A DNA stretch of 64,000 nt from Stappia sp. 28M-7 (GCF_014252955.1 NZ_JACMIA010000001.1:868001-932000), one strand, 5' to 3'; numbered from the stretch's first letter, positions 27,429 through 36,601 are shown. Notes: a model not told the origin generated them from the sequence alone. Numbers and translations: made by a program.

Positions 27429-28280
27429 TCAGGCGATCTGGCGACCGGTTTCGTAGGCCTCGATGGCCGCCCCCACCCGCTGCTTGACCATCTCGCGCAT
27501 CGGCTCTGCCGCTTCCAGGATGCTGGCGGTCTTCATGAAGTCGAGCACCCGGAAGCCGGAGATATCGGGTTTCACCAGCACGTCCGGCTGACGGTTCTTC
27601 AGCTTTTCCAGAACGATGGATTGCATCAGGATCTGCGTCGCGCCGAACACCGCGTCACCCGCGCCCGGCAGGTTGCGCCCCTTGCGCGGCATCGGCGAGC
27701 CGACCACGTCGCAGGCCACGACGATGTCGATGTCGGGCGGCAGCGCGTCGAAGGGCAGGGGATTGACCAGCCCGCCGTCGACCATGATCCGGCCGCCGAC
27801 GGTCACCGGCTTGAACAGGGCGGGAATGGCGATGGAGGCCGCGACCGCATGGTGCAGCGAGCCCCGTTCCAGGCGCACCTCGCGGCATTGGTAGAAGTCC
27901 GTGGCGATCAGCGTCAGCGGCGTTTCCAGGTCGTCGAACGTCGCCGGGATGTGTTGGCCGACGAACTGCTCCAGCACCTTGAGTGCGTCGAACTGCATGA
28001 TCCCCGGACTGCCGAACAGGTCGCCGAGCTTGCGCGGCCGCAGCTTCCAGAGCCGCGCCAGTACCGAATTCCGGTCGGCGAAGGTCGTCTGCGAGATCTC
28101 GCGCAGGGCCTTGCCGTCGAGACCGGCCGCATGGCCGGCGCCGAAGATCGCGCCGATGGAGGTGCCGGCGATGGCCGTTGGCCGGATGCCGAGATCGTCG
28201 AAGGCCTCGATCACCGGAACATGGGCGATGCCGCGAGCCCCGCCGCCGCCGAGCGCCAGTCCTATCCGAGCGGTTGTCAT
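27429..28280 (-). CDS. Patatin-like phospholipase, RssA/RssB type
   Basis: This 283-residue protein is a cytoplasmic serine hydrolase. The oxyanion hole is GLALGGGGARGIAH (about residue 6), the nucleophile Ser is in AGTSIGAIFG (about 40), and the catalytic Asp is in VDGGLVNPLP (about 182, motif DGG). Bacterial patatins release fatty acids from phospholipids or act on acyl-CoA. The ATG at 28280 is preferred because the glycine-rich motif starts the family here; the frame is open to 28550 without matching it. It follows the MOSC protein gene (28-bp gap), and the two are probably co-transcribed. Confidence 0.88.
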   Translation of the reverse strand: MTTARIGLALGGGGARGIAHVPVIEAFDDLGIRPTAIAGTSIGAIFGAGHAAGLDGKALREISQTTFADRNSVLARLWKLRPRKLGDLFGSPGIMQFDALKVLEQFVGQHIPATFDDLETPLTLIATDFYQCREVRLERGSLHHAVAASIAIPALFKPVTVGGRIMVDGGLVNPLPFDALPPDIDIVVACDVVGSPMPRKGRNLPGAGDAVFGATQILMQSIVLEKLKNRQPDVLVKPDISGFRVLDFMKTASILEAAEPMREMVKQRVGAAIEAYETGRQIA

Positions 28281-28308
28281 CGCTTCTCCTGCCGGCTGGC
28301 GCCGGTCG

Positions 28309-28809
28309 TCACGCGTTTTGGTCCGCCGTCTTGCGCGCCTCGGGCACGAAAGCGTCGCCGAGGGCGAAGCGGCCCGGCTCCAGCACCTCGGCATAGTAGC
28401 CGCCATGGCCGCGCATGGCATTGTAGCCGCCCGGGCCCAGTATGGTCTCCATCCGGCTACAGGGGGCGCAGGGGCCGGAAATCCGCACCAGTGCGGTGCC
28501 GAGACGCAAGGGGTGATGGCGAACGGCGGCGAGATTGAGGCCATGCACAACCACGTTGCGCCGCAGCTGGGCGGGGTGCACCTCGGGCAGGCCGGCCAGC
28601 GCCGCGATCACCGCCAGATGCTCTCCCTGCAACAGGGTGATGGCGCGCTTGCCGCCGCTGACATAGTGGTCGCCCGCAAGGCCGGCCAGTGTTGCCTCCG
28701 CGCTCTCGACCGCCACCAATGGCTGCAGCCGCGCCGGCCGCAGGCCGATCCACGCGACACGGCCGGGCCGGGCATGTCGTGCCATCAGCGCCTTGAGATC
28801 GCTGGCCAT
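28309..28809 (-). CDS. MOSC-domain protein
   Basis: This 166-residue protein has the MOSC beta-barrel motif pattern. The stretch GPCAPCSRMET (about residue 117) contains a Cys that could be the sulfur or molybdenum ligand of the family, and GHGGYYAEVLEPG closes it. MOSC proteins take part in sulfur transfer or act as molybdopterin-dependent reductases (YiiM, MARC). The size suits YiiM-like or stand-alone MOSC proteins. The start at 28809 follows GGAGCG. It precedes the patatin gene on the same strand. Its role is not known. Confidence 0.82.
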   Translation of the reverse strand: MASDLKALMARHARPGRVAWIGLRPARLQPLVAVESAEATLAGLAGDHYVSGGKRAITLLQGEHLAVIAALAGLPEVHPAQLRRNVVVHGLNLAAVRHHPLRLGTALVRISGPCAPCSRMETILGPGGYNAMRGHGGYYAEVLEPGRFALGDAFVPEARKTADQNA

Positions 28810-28926
28810 CGGTACGCGCTCCTGTTCGCTGGGAAGCAATTCAACTAGGATTTTCCGGCGGATTCGGGCAGAGGGGTCCGCCGCCTTCCATCCAATCCTC
28901 TGCCAACGGGCACATCAAGAGACATC

Positions 28927-30732
28927 ATGGCAACTGAAGCCGCGCCTCCCTTTTTCTTCGAATCGCTCACGGTGCTGGCCGCCACGGTCGCGTCCGTGCC
29001 GATTGCCAGGAAGCTGGGTCTCGGTTCCGTGGTCGGCTATCTCGCCGCAGGCCTCGTCATCGGCCCGCACGGCTTCGATTTCATCCGCTCGGCGGTCGAG
29101 ATCCGCAGCGTCGCCGAACTCGGCGTGGTTCTGCTGCTCTTCGTCATCGGGCTGGAGCTGGAGCCAGCGCGGCTCTGGCGGATGAAGGGCGACATCTTCG
29201 GCCTCGGCACGTCGCAGGTGCTGCTGTGCGGCGTGGCGCTGGTCGCCGTGGCGCTGCTCGGCGGGCTGTCGCTGGAGGTGGCACTGATCGCCGGTTTCGG
29301 CCTTGCGCTCTCCTCCACCGCCTTCGCCCTGCAGATCCTGCAGGAGCGCGGGCAATTGACCACGTCCTACGGACAGCGCGCCTTCGGCATCCTGCTCCTT
29401 CAGGACATGGCGATCGTGCCGCTGCTGGCGATGATCCCGGTCCTGTCGCCGCGCGGCGGGGAGATGCGCGGGGCGGACATCGCCATCGAGCTGGGCATCA
29501 CCGTTGCCGCGGTCGCCGGCGTCGTTCTGGTCGGGCGGTACCTGCTCACACCCCTGTTCTCGCTGCTGGCGCGCGCCAGGGCGCGCGAGGTGATGCTTGC
29601 GGCCGCGCTGCTGGTGGCGCTGGGCAGCGGCGGCATCATGCACGCGGTTGGCCTGTCGATGGCGCTCGGCGCATTCCTTGCCGGCGTCATGCTGTCGGAA
29701 TCCAGCTTCCGCCACACGCTGGAGGCCGATATCGAGCCGTTCCGCTCGTTGCTGATGGGCCTGTTCTTCATCTCCGTCGGCATGTCGCTGGACCTGCCGG
29801 TCGTCTTCGCACAGTGGTGGATGGTGCTCATCGGCGTTGCCGCCACCATGGTGCTCAAGGGCGTGTTGATCTGGGGCCTGTCGCGGCTGTTCGGCTCGAC
29901 CAATTCCGACGCGCTGAGGATCGCGGTGACGCTGCCGCAGGGCGGCGAGTTTGCCTTCGTTCTGTTCACTGCCGCGGCGGTCGCCGGAATTTTCGGCCGC
30001 GACATGCTGACGATCCTGATCGCCGTCGTCGTGGTGTCCATGCTGCTGACGCCGGTCGCCTGCCTTGCCCACGACATGCTGGCCCGCCGGCTGCAACGGC
30101 ACGGTGTCGTGACCGATGCCATCGAGACATTCGAGGATGCGATGCCGACCGTGCTTGTCATCGGCTTCGGCCGCTTCGGCATGATGGTCTCGCAGATGCT
30201 GACATCGGAGGGCGTGGAGGTGATCGCGCTCGACAACCGCCCGGAACGCGTCGCCTATGCGCGCAAGCTCGGCTACCGGGTCTATGTCGGCGATGCGACC
30301 CGGCCCGACGTGCTGGAGGCAGCCGGCGCGGGTCGGGCGGTCCTCGTCGCGCTGTGCATCGAGAACGACAAGGTGATGGCACAGGCCATCGACCTCATCC
30401 GGGCCCATTTCCCCGAAGCCAAGCTGTTCTGCCGCGCCACCGACCGGGTTCATGCCCTGGAGCTGACCCGGCGCGGCGTCGACTACCACATTCGCGAGAC
30501 CTTTGAATCGAGCGTGCATTTCGGCCGGGCCGCGCTCGCCCAACTGGGCATCCCCTCCGACCGGATCGCGGAGATCGAGGAGGATGTGCGCCTGCGCGAC
30601 CGTGAGCGGATGGAGCTGCAATTGCACGGTGGGCCAATGGCCGGGGCCGATACGTTGCATCGGGTGACGCCGCGCCGGGGCGGCGATGCCGGGCAGGGGC
30701 CGCAGGACACGCCGCCGGAGGAGCAGGGGTGA
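28927..30732 (+). CDS. CPA2-family cation:proton antiporter, KefB/KefC type
   Basis: This 601-residue inner-membrane protein has a 12-13-helix Na+/H+-exchanger domain (about 1-390), then a cytoplasmic RCK/TrkA-N domain (about 405-520) with the nucleotide-binding motif IGFGRFGMMVSQ and the acidic end of strand 2 (IALDNRPER). Members exchange K+ or Na+ for H+ and in KefC protect against electrophiles, gated by glutathione adducts. The C-terminus has no extra ligand domain but a Gly/Pro-rich tail. No kefF/kefG-like ancillary gene is next to it, so whether glutathione gates it is unknown. A KefB/C-like name is therefore only by similarity. Confidence 0.9.
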   Translation: MATEAAPPFFFESLTVLAATVASVPIARKLGLGSVVGYLAAGLVIGPHGFDFIRSAVEIRSVAELGVVLLLFVIGLELEPARLWRMKGDIFGLGTSQVLLCGVALVAVALLGGLSLEVALIAGFGLALSSTAFALQILQERGQLTTSYGQRAFGILLLQDMAIVPLLAMIPVLSPRGGEMRGADIAIELGITVAAVAGVVLVGRYLLTPLFSLLARARAREVMLAAALLVALGSGGIMHAVGLSMALGAFLAGVMLSESSFRHTLEADIEPFRSLLMGLFFISVGMSLDLPVVFAQWWMVLIGVAATMVLKGVLIWGLSRLFGSTNSDALRIAVTLPQGGEFAFVLFTAAAVAGIFGRDMLTILIAVVVVSMLLTPVACLAHDMLARRLQRHGVVTDAIETFEDAMPTVLVIGFGRFGMMVSQMLTSEGVEVIALDNRPERVAYARKLGYRVYVGDATRPDVLEAAGAGRAVLVALCIENDKVMAQAIDLIRAHFPEAKLFCRATDRVHALELTRRGVDYHIRETFESSVHFGRAALAQLGIPSDRIAEIEEDVRLRDRERMELQLHGGPMAGADTLHRVTPRRGGDAGQGPQDTPPEEQG

Positions 30733-30842
30733 GGAGGGACCGCTCGGGCCGCGGTGGCGCTGCGGGGGGTGGTCAAGGCGCGAAGGGGCCTGTATTCAGG
30801 AGCCAAAGACGGCCTCGAGAGGCTGCGAAAGGCATCAGACGC

Positions 30843-31064
30843 ATGAACCGATACGAGAACCCGCGCGTGCCGGGCGAGGCGCGCATCCGCTATCTGGACG
30901 CGGACTTCCAGATCCTGTCGCCGGGCACCTTCGTGCGCTGTGCCGTGACCGGCCAGTCGATTCCGCTCGACGAGCTGAAATACTGGAGCGTGGCGCGCCA
31001 GGAGGCCTATGTGGACGCGCAGGCCGCCCTTGCCCGCTATCAGGAGTGTGGCGAAACGCCCTGA
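30843..31064 (+). CDS. DUF2093 domain-containing protein
   Basis: This 73-residue protein matches the small DUF2093 family as I know it from alphaproteobacteria. The core reads ARIRYLDADFQILSPGTFVR followed by CAVTGQSIPLDELKYWSV. The function is unknown. The ATG at 30843 begins directly before the conserved core; a frame to 30729 is open but unneeded. The last 25 bp overlap the 3' end of lpxK on the opposite strand, and no separate terminator fits between them. Confidence 0.82.
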   Translation: MNRYENPRVPGEARIRYLDADFQILSPGTFVRCAVTGQSIPLDELKYWSVARQEAYVDAQAALARYQECGETP

Positions 31065-32077
31065 GATAGGCGCGCTTCCAGGAACGCGGCCAGGCCTTGC
31101 GGGTCTTCCGCCTGCATCTCCACATCCAGGACCTTCGCTTGCTGCGCCAGCCGGGCAAGCGCGGTGTCGCCTTCGCTCATGCCGAGCCGCACCCGATCCT
31201 TTGCCGTGGTGACGAGGGCCAGACCGTCCCGCGCAGCCCCCTCGAGCAGCTCCTGCGCTTCGCGCTCGGTAAAGGCGTGGTGATCGCCGAAGAACCGCGT
31301 TTGCGCGACCTCTGCCCCCGCGGTCCGCAGGCTCTGCGCGAACCGTTCCGGCCGGCCGATGCCGGCAAAGGCCAGGACCCGGCTCCCCTTCAGCCACGGC
31401 GCTTGCCGCGCTGCCAGTCTTGCACGGAACGCTGGCAGGCCCCGTGACCGGGCGGCGGCCTCGACCGGGCCGGCCGCCACGCCGTCGCCGATCACTACCA
31501 GCGCATCGACATGGGCGAGCTGCCGCTCTACCGGCGCGCGCAAGGGGCCGGCCGGCAGGCAGAAGCCGTTGCCGGTGCCGGACGCGGCATCGACCAGCGC
31601 CAGCGACACGGTCTTGGCCAGCGCCGGGTTCTGCAATCCGTCATCCATCAGGATCACGCTGCCGAGCGTTTCGGCCAGCCTTGCGCCTCCCGCCCGGTCG
31701 GCGGTGATCACCACCGGGCCGCCAGCGGCGAGCAGCAGGGACTCGTCGCCTGCCTCGACCGGGCCATGTCGGTCGGGATCGAGCAGTACGGGCGGGCCGC
31801 CGGACAGCCTGCCGCCATAACCGCGGGTGAGAAAGACCGGTCGCTCTCCCCTGGCGCGCAGCAACCTGGCCAGCGCCAGCGCGAAGGGCGTCTTGCCGGT
31901 ACCCCCGACCGTGAAATTGCCGACGCAGATCACCGGCACGGCGGCCGTGTACGCGGGGCTGCGGGCCATGCGGCCTGCGGTGATCGCGCCATAGAGCCAG
32001 CCGAGCGGGGCGAGTGCGATCGCGGCCGGGCCGGGCGGCCGCCACCAGAAGGACGGGGCTTCGAGCCCGCCGCTCAC
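31040..32077 (-). CDS. lpxK: Tetraacyldisaccharide 4'-kinase (lipid A biosynthesis)
   Basis: LpxK phosphorylates the 4'-position of the lipid A disaccharide 1-phosphate at the inner membrane. The 345-residue protein has an N-terminal membrane-associated helix and the P-loop NFTVGGTGKTPF (about residue 55). Further conserved stretches are FLTRGYGG (about 82) and LMDDGLQNPAL (about 140). Its start overlaps waaA by 4 bp, so it is the third step of the adjacent Kdo-lipid A unit. The 3' end overlaps the DUF2093 gene on the opposite strand by 25 bp. Confidence 0.93.
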   Translation of the reverse strand: MSGGLEAPSFWWRPPGPAAIALAPLGWLYGAITAGRMARSPAYTAAVPVICVGNFTVGGTGKTPFALALARLLRARGERPVFLTRGYGGRLSGGPPVLLDPDRHGPVEAGDESLLLAAGGPVVITADRAGGARLAETLGSVILMDDGLQNPALAKTVSLALVDAASGTGNGFCLPAGPLRAPVERQLAHVDALVVIGDGVAAGPVEAAARSRGLPAFRARLAARQAPWLKGSRVLAFAGIGRPERFAQSLRTAGAEVAQTRFFGDHHAFTEREAQELLEGAARDGLALVTTAKDRVRLGMSEGDTALARLAQQAKVLDVEMQAEDPQGLAAFLEARLSQGVSPHS

Positions 32078-33429
32078 CGCGACGGTTCCCTTGCGGGCGG
32101 CAGCAGGGGCGCAAGCGCGGCCAGGCTGGCGTCCAGCGCGCCGCTTCCGGCTCTGGCGACATCGGCGGCGATGGCCGCTTGCCGGGTCGCCAGGGTCTGG
32201 TCGCCCAGCAGCCTGCGCACGGCTGCGGTCAGTTCGCCCGTGTCGTGCACGACCTCGGCGCCCTTCGCTGCAAGCAGCGGCGTGTAGATGTCGAGCAGGT
32301 TGAACACATGCGGGCCGGTGACGATGGCCGTGCCGAGGCGGGCGGCCTCCAGCGGGTTCTGCCCGCCCTCCGGTACCAGCGACTTGCCGATGAAGGCGAC
32401 CGGCGCGATGCGATAGTAGAGGCCCATCTCGCCGATCGTGTCGCCGAGATAGATGTCGCAGTCCGCATCCGGCAGCAGGCCTTCCGAGCGCCGGGCGAGC
32501 CGCAGTCCGCGTGCGGCAAGGCTGGCGGCGATGGCGCCGCCCCGCTCCGGATGCCGGGGCACGATGACCGTGAGCAGGCCGGGCAACTCGCCGCGCAGTG
32601 CCTCGTGCACCTCGGCGACCATTGCTTCCTCGCCCTCATGCGTGCTGGCGGCCAGCCACACGGGGCGCGAGCCGAGCACCTGGCGGATGGCCTCGAGTGC
32701 CGCGGGGTCGACCGGCAGCTCGCCGCCGTCGAATTTCAGGTTGCCGCAGACCTCGACCCGAGGCGCACCGAATTCGCTGAGCCGTTCCGCGTCCTCCGCC
32801 GTCTGGGCGAGGCACAGCGAAATGCGCGAGAAGATCGCATGGGCGAAGGGCCGCATCCGCCGCCAGCCCTCGGCAGAGCGCGGCGACATGGTGGCGCTGG
32901 CGATGGCCAGTGGAATGCCGCGCCGGGCAAGGGTGGAGATGGTCGTCGGCCAGATCTCGGATTCCGCCGTGATGGCAAGGTCCGGGCGCCAGTGATCGAG
33001 AAACCGGCCGATGCCGGGGGGCGCGTCGTAGGGCACGAACTGGTGGATGACGCCCGGATCCGCTTCGGCAGCGGCGATCCGCGCCGAGGTCACCGTTCCG
33101 GTGGTCAGCAGCACGCCGAGCCCGCGCCGGCGCAGGGCCCGCACCAGCGGGCGCGAGGCGTTCATCTCGCCGACGCTGGCCGCATGCAGCCAGACCAGCG
33201 GGCCGTCCGGGCGCGGGTGCGAGGTGCGTCCGAAGCGCTCGCCGCGCCGTGCCTCGTCCTCCTTGCCGCGCCGTGCGCGGCGGGCGAAGAGCAACGGCAG
33301 CAGCGGCGCGATGGCGCGCCCGAACCCGCGATAGAGCCGCAAGAGGCATTCTCCGGCCAGGCGCGACAACACCCCGGCGCGGACGGTGCCGGCCGGCGGA
33401 GGTGTCGTCGTCGGACCGGGCGCGGTCAT
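32074..33429 (-). CDS. waaA: 3-deoxy-D-manno-octulosonic acid (Kdo) transferase
   Basis: WaaA (KdtA) transfers Kdo residues from CMP-Kdo to lipid IVA. The 451-residue length is somewhat longer than the 420-430 usual for the family, mostly from the first 20-30 residues, which are Pro/Thr-rich. The anchor stretch LYRGFGRAIAPLLPLLFARR leads to the GT-B fold. The base-like Glu is in WLHAASVGEMNASRPL (about residue 85). The C-terminal nucleotide-binding half has GKSLVPEGGQNPLEAARLG. It overlaps lpxK and the acyltransferase by 4 bp on both sides. Confidence 0.93.
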   Translation of the reverse strand: MTAPGPTTTPPPAGTVRAGVLSRLAGECLLRLYRGFGRAIAPLLPLLFARRARRGKEDEARRGERFGRTSHPRPDGPLVWLHAASVGEMNASRPLVRALRRRGLGVLLTTGTVTSARIAAAEADPGVIHQFVPYDAPPGIGRFLDHWRPDLAITAESEIWPTTISTLARRGIPLAIASATMSPRSAEGWRRMRPFAHAIFSRISLCLAQTAEDAERLSEFGAPRVEVCGNLKFDGGELPVDPAALEAIRQVLGSRPVWLAASTHEGEEAMVAEVHEALRGELPGLLTVIVPRHPERGGAIAASLAARGLRLARRSEGLLPDADCDIYLGDTIGEMGLYYRIAPVAFIGKSLVPEGGQNPLEAARLGTAIVTGPHVFNLLDIYTPLLAAKGAEVVHDTGELTAAVRRLLGDQTLATRQAAIAADVARAGSGALDASLAALAPLLPPAREPSR

Positions 33430-34115
33430 CCGGACTTGGCCAGCGCGTAGGCGCGCTCGGTGGTCTCGTTCATCGACGCCTCCACGGCCTTGCGCGCCTC
33501 TTCCAGTGCGGCATCGTCCGCGTCCGGGGCGACATGGATCGCCTCGCCGGACGCAACGACCATCCGGCCGAAGGGCAGGTTGATCGTCGCCCTGTCCCAG
33601 GTCGAAAGGTCGATATGCCGGCTGGTCGCCACCGCCATCGGCACGATCGGCCGCCCGGAATGGCGGGCGAGCTGGACGATGCCGAGCCCGGCGACGCGCG
33701 AGACCTTCGGCACATCCGCCGTCATCGCCACGCTGGCGCCTTCCTTCAGGCAGCGCATCGCCTCGATGAAGCCGCGCAGGCCTCCGCGCTTGCTCACCTG
33801 GTGGGCGTGATGGGCGCCGGAAGCGCGGATCAGGCCGAGGCCGAGCTTGCTCGCGGCGATGGCGTTGATCTCACCGTCGGCCGAGCGCGAGATCATCACC
33901 CTGACGTCATAGCTCGGCGGCCGGGCGAAGGGCATGACGAAGTGCTGCCCGTGCCACATGGCGACGATGGCCGGCAGGTCCACCTCGAGGCGCTCGTAGA
34001 GATCGGGCGGGTCGAGACGGAACGAGCTGGTCTTGCGGACGGCAAGCAGGTAGCCGGCCAGCGCATTGCCGACCAGCTTCTGCAGGAGCGGGCTGCGGCC
34101 CGCGCGCTTCAGCAT
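33426..34115 (-). CDS. DUF374-type lysophospholipid acyltransferase-like protein
   Basis: This 229-residue protein belongs with the small inner-membrane acyltransferases found beside waaA in alphaproteobacteria. The segment AMWHGQHFVMPFA (about residue 55) stands in place of the HX4D motif of the PlsC family: only the His is kept. The stretch MISRSADGEINAIAASKLGL follows (about 75). The start at 34115 is chosen because MLKRAGRSPLLQKLVG matches the normal start of the family. The frame stays open upstream, but only as a shadow of the DUF4170 gene. It overlaps waaA by 4 bp. A role in lipid A or phospholipid acylation is likely but unproven. Confidence 0.8.
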   Translation of the reverse strand: MLKRAGRSPLLQKLVGNALAGYLLAVRKTSSFRLDPPDLYERLEVDLPAIVAMWHGQHFVMPFARPPSYDVRVMISRSADGEINAIAASKLGLGLIRASGAHHAHQVSKRGGLRGFIEAMRCLKEGASVAMTADVPKVSRVAGLGIVQLARHSGRPIVPMAVATSRHIDLSTWDRATINLPFGRMVVASGEAIHVAPDADDAALEEARKAVEASMNETTERAYALAKSG

Positions 34116-34165
34116 GATCCGCCCGACAGCATGGCCGGGACCCAGGAAAGACGGCTTGCCAAGGG

Positions 34166-34408
34166 TTACTTGCCCTCGGTCTCGGGGTCGAGCAGCCGGT
34201 GCATGTGGACGATGAAGTAACGCATATGGGCGTTGTCCACCGACTGCTGCGCCTTCTGCTTCCACACCGCGTAGGCGCTGGCGTAATTCGGGTAGATACC
34301 GACGATGTCGAGGTCCTCGAGATCGCGGAAGGTCAGGCCGTCGACATGCTCGAGCTCGCCGCCGAAGACGAGGTGGAGCAGTTGCTTGCCGGGTTCGGTG
34401 GTCGTCAT
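34166..34408 (-). CDS. DUF4170 domain-containing protein
   Basis: This protein has 80 residues. Conserved-looking stretches are LLHLVFGGELEHVDG at the start, IVGIYPNYASAYAVWKQKAQ in the middle and YFIVHMHRLLDPE at the end. The protein should be cytoplasmic, and its function is unknown. The ATG at 34408 has GGAG upstream. It is placed between cysQ and the DUF374 acyltransferase, with 50 and 56 bp gaps, in a position where I recall such a small gene in other Rhizobiales. Confidence 0.8.
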   Translation of the reverse strand: MTTTEPGKQLLHLVFGGELEHVDGLTFRDLEDLDIVGIYPNYASAYAVWKQKAQQSVDNAHMRYFIVHMHRLLDPETEGK

Positions 34409-34464
34409 GAACGTCACTCCGCAAACAGGGTTCGCAAGGGTCGGGCCGGAAGATCCGGCCGGTA

Positions 34465-35271
34465 TCACGGGTTCGTCAAGAGCCGCGCAAGGATCGGCCG
34501 CAGCGGTGCGGCAAGGGCTGGCGGACCGGCGACCAGTGCCGGATGCCGGACGCTCGCCCGGTTGTAGGCGAGCGGCTGCCCGTCGAGATCCTCGAGCCGG
34601 CCGCCCGCTTCCTGCACCAAAAGGTCCGCCGCCGCAAGGTCCCAGTCGCAGGCATTTTCCCGCACCACGGCGGCATCGATCCGGCCTTCCGCGACCAGCG
34701 CGAGCCGCAGGGCGAGGGAGGGCACGTAGCCGGCATGGGAAATGCCGGTGCGCATCATCGGTGCCTGGCCGGTGATCGACTTGGGACCCGCGACGCTGGC
34801 GCCGGCCAGCGCCGGCTGGCCGGAGACGGCGACCCCACGCCCGTTGAGCCAGGCGCCCTGGCCGAGGGTGGCGGTGTAAAGGTCGTTGCCGACCGGCCGG
34901 AAGAGCGCGGCAGCCACCGGCCGCCCGTCCTCCACGACGGCGATGGCCACGGTCCACTCGCCGGAGCCGGCGAGAAAGCCGCGCGTCCCGTCGATCGGGT
35001 CGACCACGAAGCTGCGCCGGGCCGCCAGCCGCGAGCTGTCGTCGGCGGTTTCCTCCGACAGCCAGCCGTAGTCGGGGCGCGCGGCCTGCAGCGCCTCGGC
35101 CAGATGCCGGTCGACGGCAAGGTCCGCCTCGGACACGGGAGAGTCGTTCTCCTTGGTCCAGCGGCGCGGATCCTTGCGGAAATAGGACAGGGCGATTTCC
35201 CCGCCCGCGCGCGCGGCACGGGCGATCAGCTCCATGTCGTCGCGATTGGCGCGCGTGTCACTCGCCGGCAA
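34465..35271 (-). CDS. cysQ: 3'(2'),5'-bisphosphate nucleotidase / inositol-phosphatase family (CysQ)
   Basis: CysQ hydrolyses 3'-phosphoadenosine 5'-phosphate to AMP and controls sulfur assimilation intermediates. The 268-residue protein shows the lithium-sensitive phosphatase motifs: WLSEETADD (about residue 70), VVDPIDGTRGFLAGSGEW (about 88-105) and the final WDLAAADLLVQEAGG (about 205). These give three metal-binding Asp and Glu residues. The TTG at 35271 overlaps the pmbA stop by 14 bp; an ATG at 35235 is also possible. It lies within a unit of pmbA, DUF4170 and lipid A genes. Closely related IMPase activity cannot be excluded by sequence alone. Confidence 0.87.
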   Translation of the reverse strand: MPASDTRANRDDMELIARAARAGGEIALSYFRKDPRRWTKENDSPVSEADLAVDRHLAEALQAARPDYGWLSEETADDSSRLAARRSFVVDPIDGTRGFLAGSGEWTVAIAVVEDGRPVAAALFRPVGNDLYTATLGQGAWLNGRGVAVSGQPALAGASVAGPKSITGQAPMMRTGISHAGYVPSLALRLALVAEGRIDAAVVRENACDWDLAAADLLVQEAGGRLEDLDGQPLAYNRASVRHPALVAGPPALAAPLRPILARLLTNP

Positions 35272-36601
35272 TGGTGAGGCCCTTCAGCAGCAGGCTCGGC
35301 ACCTGGTAGGCCGAGCGCGTGTCCAGGTCGCTGCCCGCCTCCAGCGAGGCGAACATCGGGATCAGGTTGCCGGCGATGGTGATCTCCGAGACCGGATAGG
35401 CGATGGCGCCATCCTCGATCCAGAATCCCGAAGCCCCGCGCGAGTAATCCCCGGTGACGCCGTTGACGCCGTGGCCGATGAGGTCGGTGACCAGCAGGCC
35501 GGTGCCGATCTCTGCCAGCATCTCCTCTTGAGAGCGCGTGCCGGGCGACAGGGTGAGGTTGGTGGTCGACGGGCTGGTGCCCGCGCCCCCGCGCGATGCC
35601 CGCCCGTTGGGCGCAAGGCCGAGTTCGCGCGCTGCCGGCGTGTCCAGCAGCCAGGTCTTCAGGACGCCGTCCTCCACCAGCACCAGCGGGGCGACGGGGC
35701 GGCCCTCGCCGTCGAAGGGCCGGCTCGCCGGGCCGCGCGGGCGGGTCGGATCGTCGGTAATGGAAATCCCCGCGCTGAAGATCCGCTCGCCCATCCGCTC
35801 CTTCAGGAAGCTGGTGCCCCGCGCGATGGCCGCGCCGTTGATGGCGCCGGCGAAATGGCCGAGCAGCGAGCGCGCCGCGCGCGGCTCGTAGACGATGTCG
35901 GCGGTGCGGGTGGAGAGCTTGCGCGGGTTGAGCCGGGCGACAGCCCGCTCGCCGGCACGCCGGCCGATCTCGCGCGGGTCGGCAAGATCGCCGAGAAAGC
36001 CGCGGCTGTCGAAGTCGTAGTCCCGCTCCATCGCCGTGCCTTCGCCGGCGACCGCGGTGGCCGAGACGCCGTGGCGCGAGACGAGATATCCCCCGCAAAA
36101 GCCCTCGCTGGTCGCCAGCACCATGCCGGCCAGACGGAACGAGGCGCTGGCGCCGCCCGAGCGGCTGACGCCCTTCACGGCAAGGGCGGCAGCCTCTGCC
36201 TCGCGGGCACGCTCGGTAAGCGCCTCGGCGTCCACCTGCACGTCGTCGAGCAGTTCGAGATCGGGAAACTCGCTGGCGAGCTCGCCCGCCGGCACGAGGC
36301 CTGCGAACGGGTCTTCCGGGGCGACGCGGGCCATGGCGACGGCGCGCTCGGCAAGGGTCGCGCCCTCGCGGAAGTCGTTAGAGGAAACGCTGGCGACCCG
36401 GCGGCCGCAGAACACGCGCAAGGTGACGTCGTCGGCCTCGGAGCGTTCGCTCTCCTCCAGCTTGCCCTCGCGCATCTCGACGCCGAGCGAGACGCCGGTG
36501 GCGGCCACCACGTCGGCCGCGTCGGCGCCTGCCTTGAGGGCGGCAGCGACGAGCGCGCGGGCCTCGTCCATCAGCCGTGTCTGGTCAATCGGGTGCTGCA
36601 T
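35258..36601 (-). CDS. pmbA: TldD/PmbA-family protein, PmbA (TldE) subunit
   Basis: PmbA pairs with TldD to form a protease that cleaves small peptides and is needed for microcin B17 maturation. PmbA lacks the HExxxH site, as here. The 447-residue protein has the usual fold, with VEMREGKLEESERSEADDVT at the N-terminus (about residue 40) and GLLVTDLIGHGVNGVTGDYS close to the end. The ATG at 36601 has AAGGAT upstream; the earlier in-frame start at 36679 is less likely. It is the first gene of the run with cysQ. TldD is encoded separately at 41482-42906. Confidence 0.9.
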   Translation of the reverse strand: MQHPIDQTRLMDEARALVAAALKAGADAADVVAATGVSLGVEMREGKLEESERSEADDVTLRVFCGRRVASVSSNDFREGATLAERAVAMARVAPEDPFAGLVPAGELASEFPDLELLDDVQVDAEALTERAREAEAAALAVKGVSRSGGASASFRLAGMVLATSEGFCGGYLVSRHGVSATAVAGEGTAMERDYDFDSRGFLGDLADPREIGRRAGERAVARLNPRKLSTRTADIVYEPRAARSLLGHFAGAINGAAIARGTSFLKERMGERIFSAGISITDDPTRPRGPASRPFDGEGRPVAPLVLVEDGVLKTWLLDTPAARELGLAPNGRASRGGAGTSPSTTNLTLSPGTRSQEEMLAEIGTGLLVTDLIGHGVNGVTGDYSRGASGFWIEDGAIAYPVSEITIAGNLIPMFASLEAGSDLDTRSAYQVPSLLLKGLTIAGE

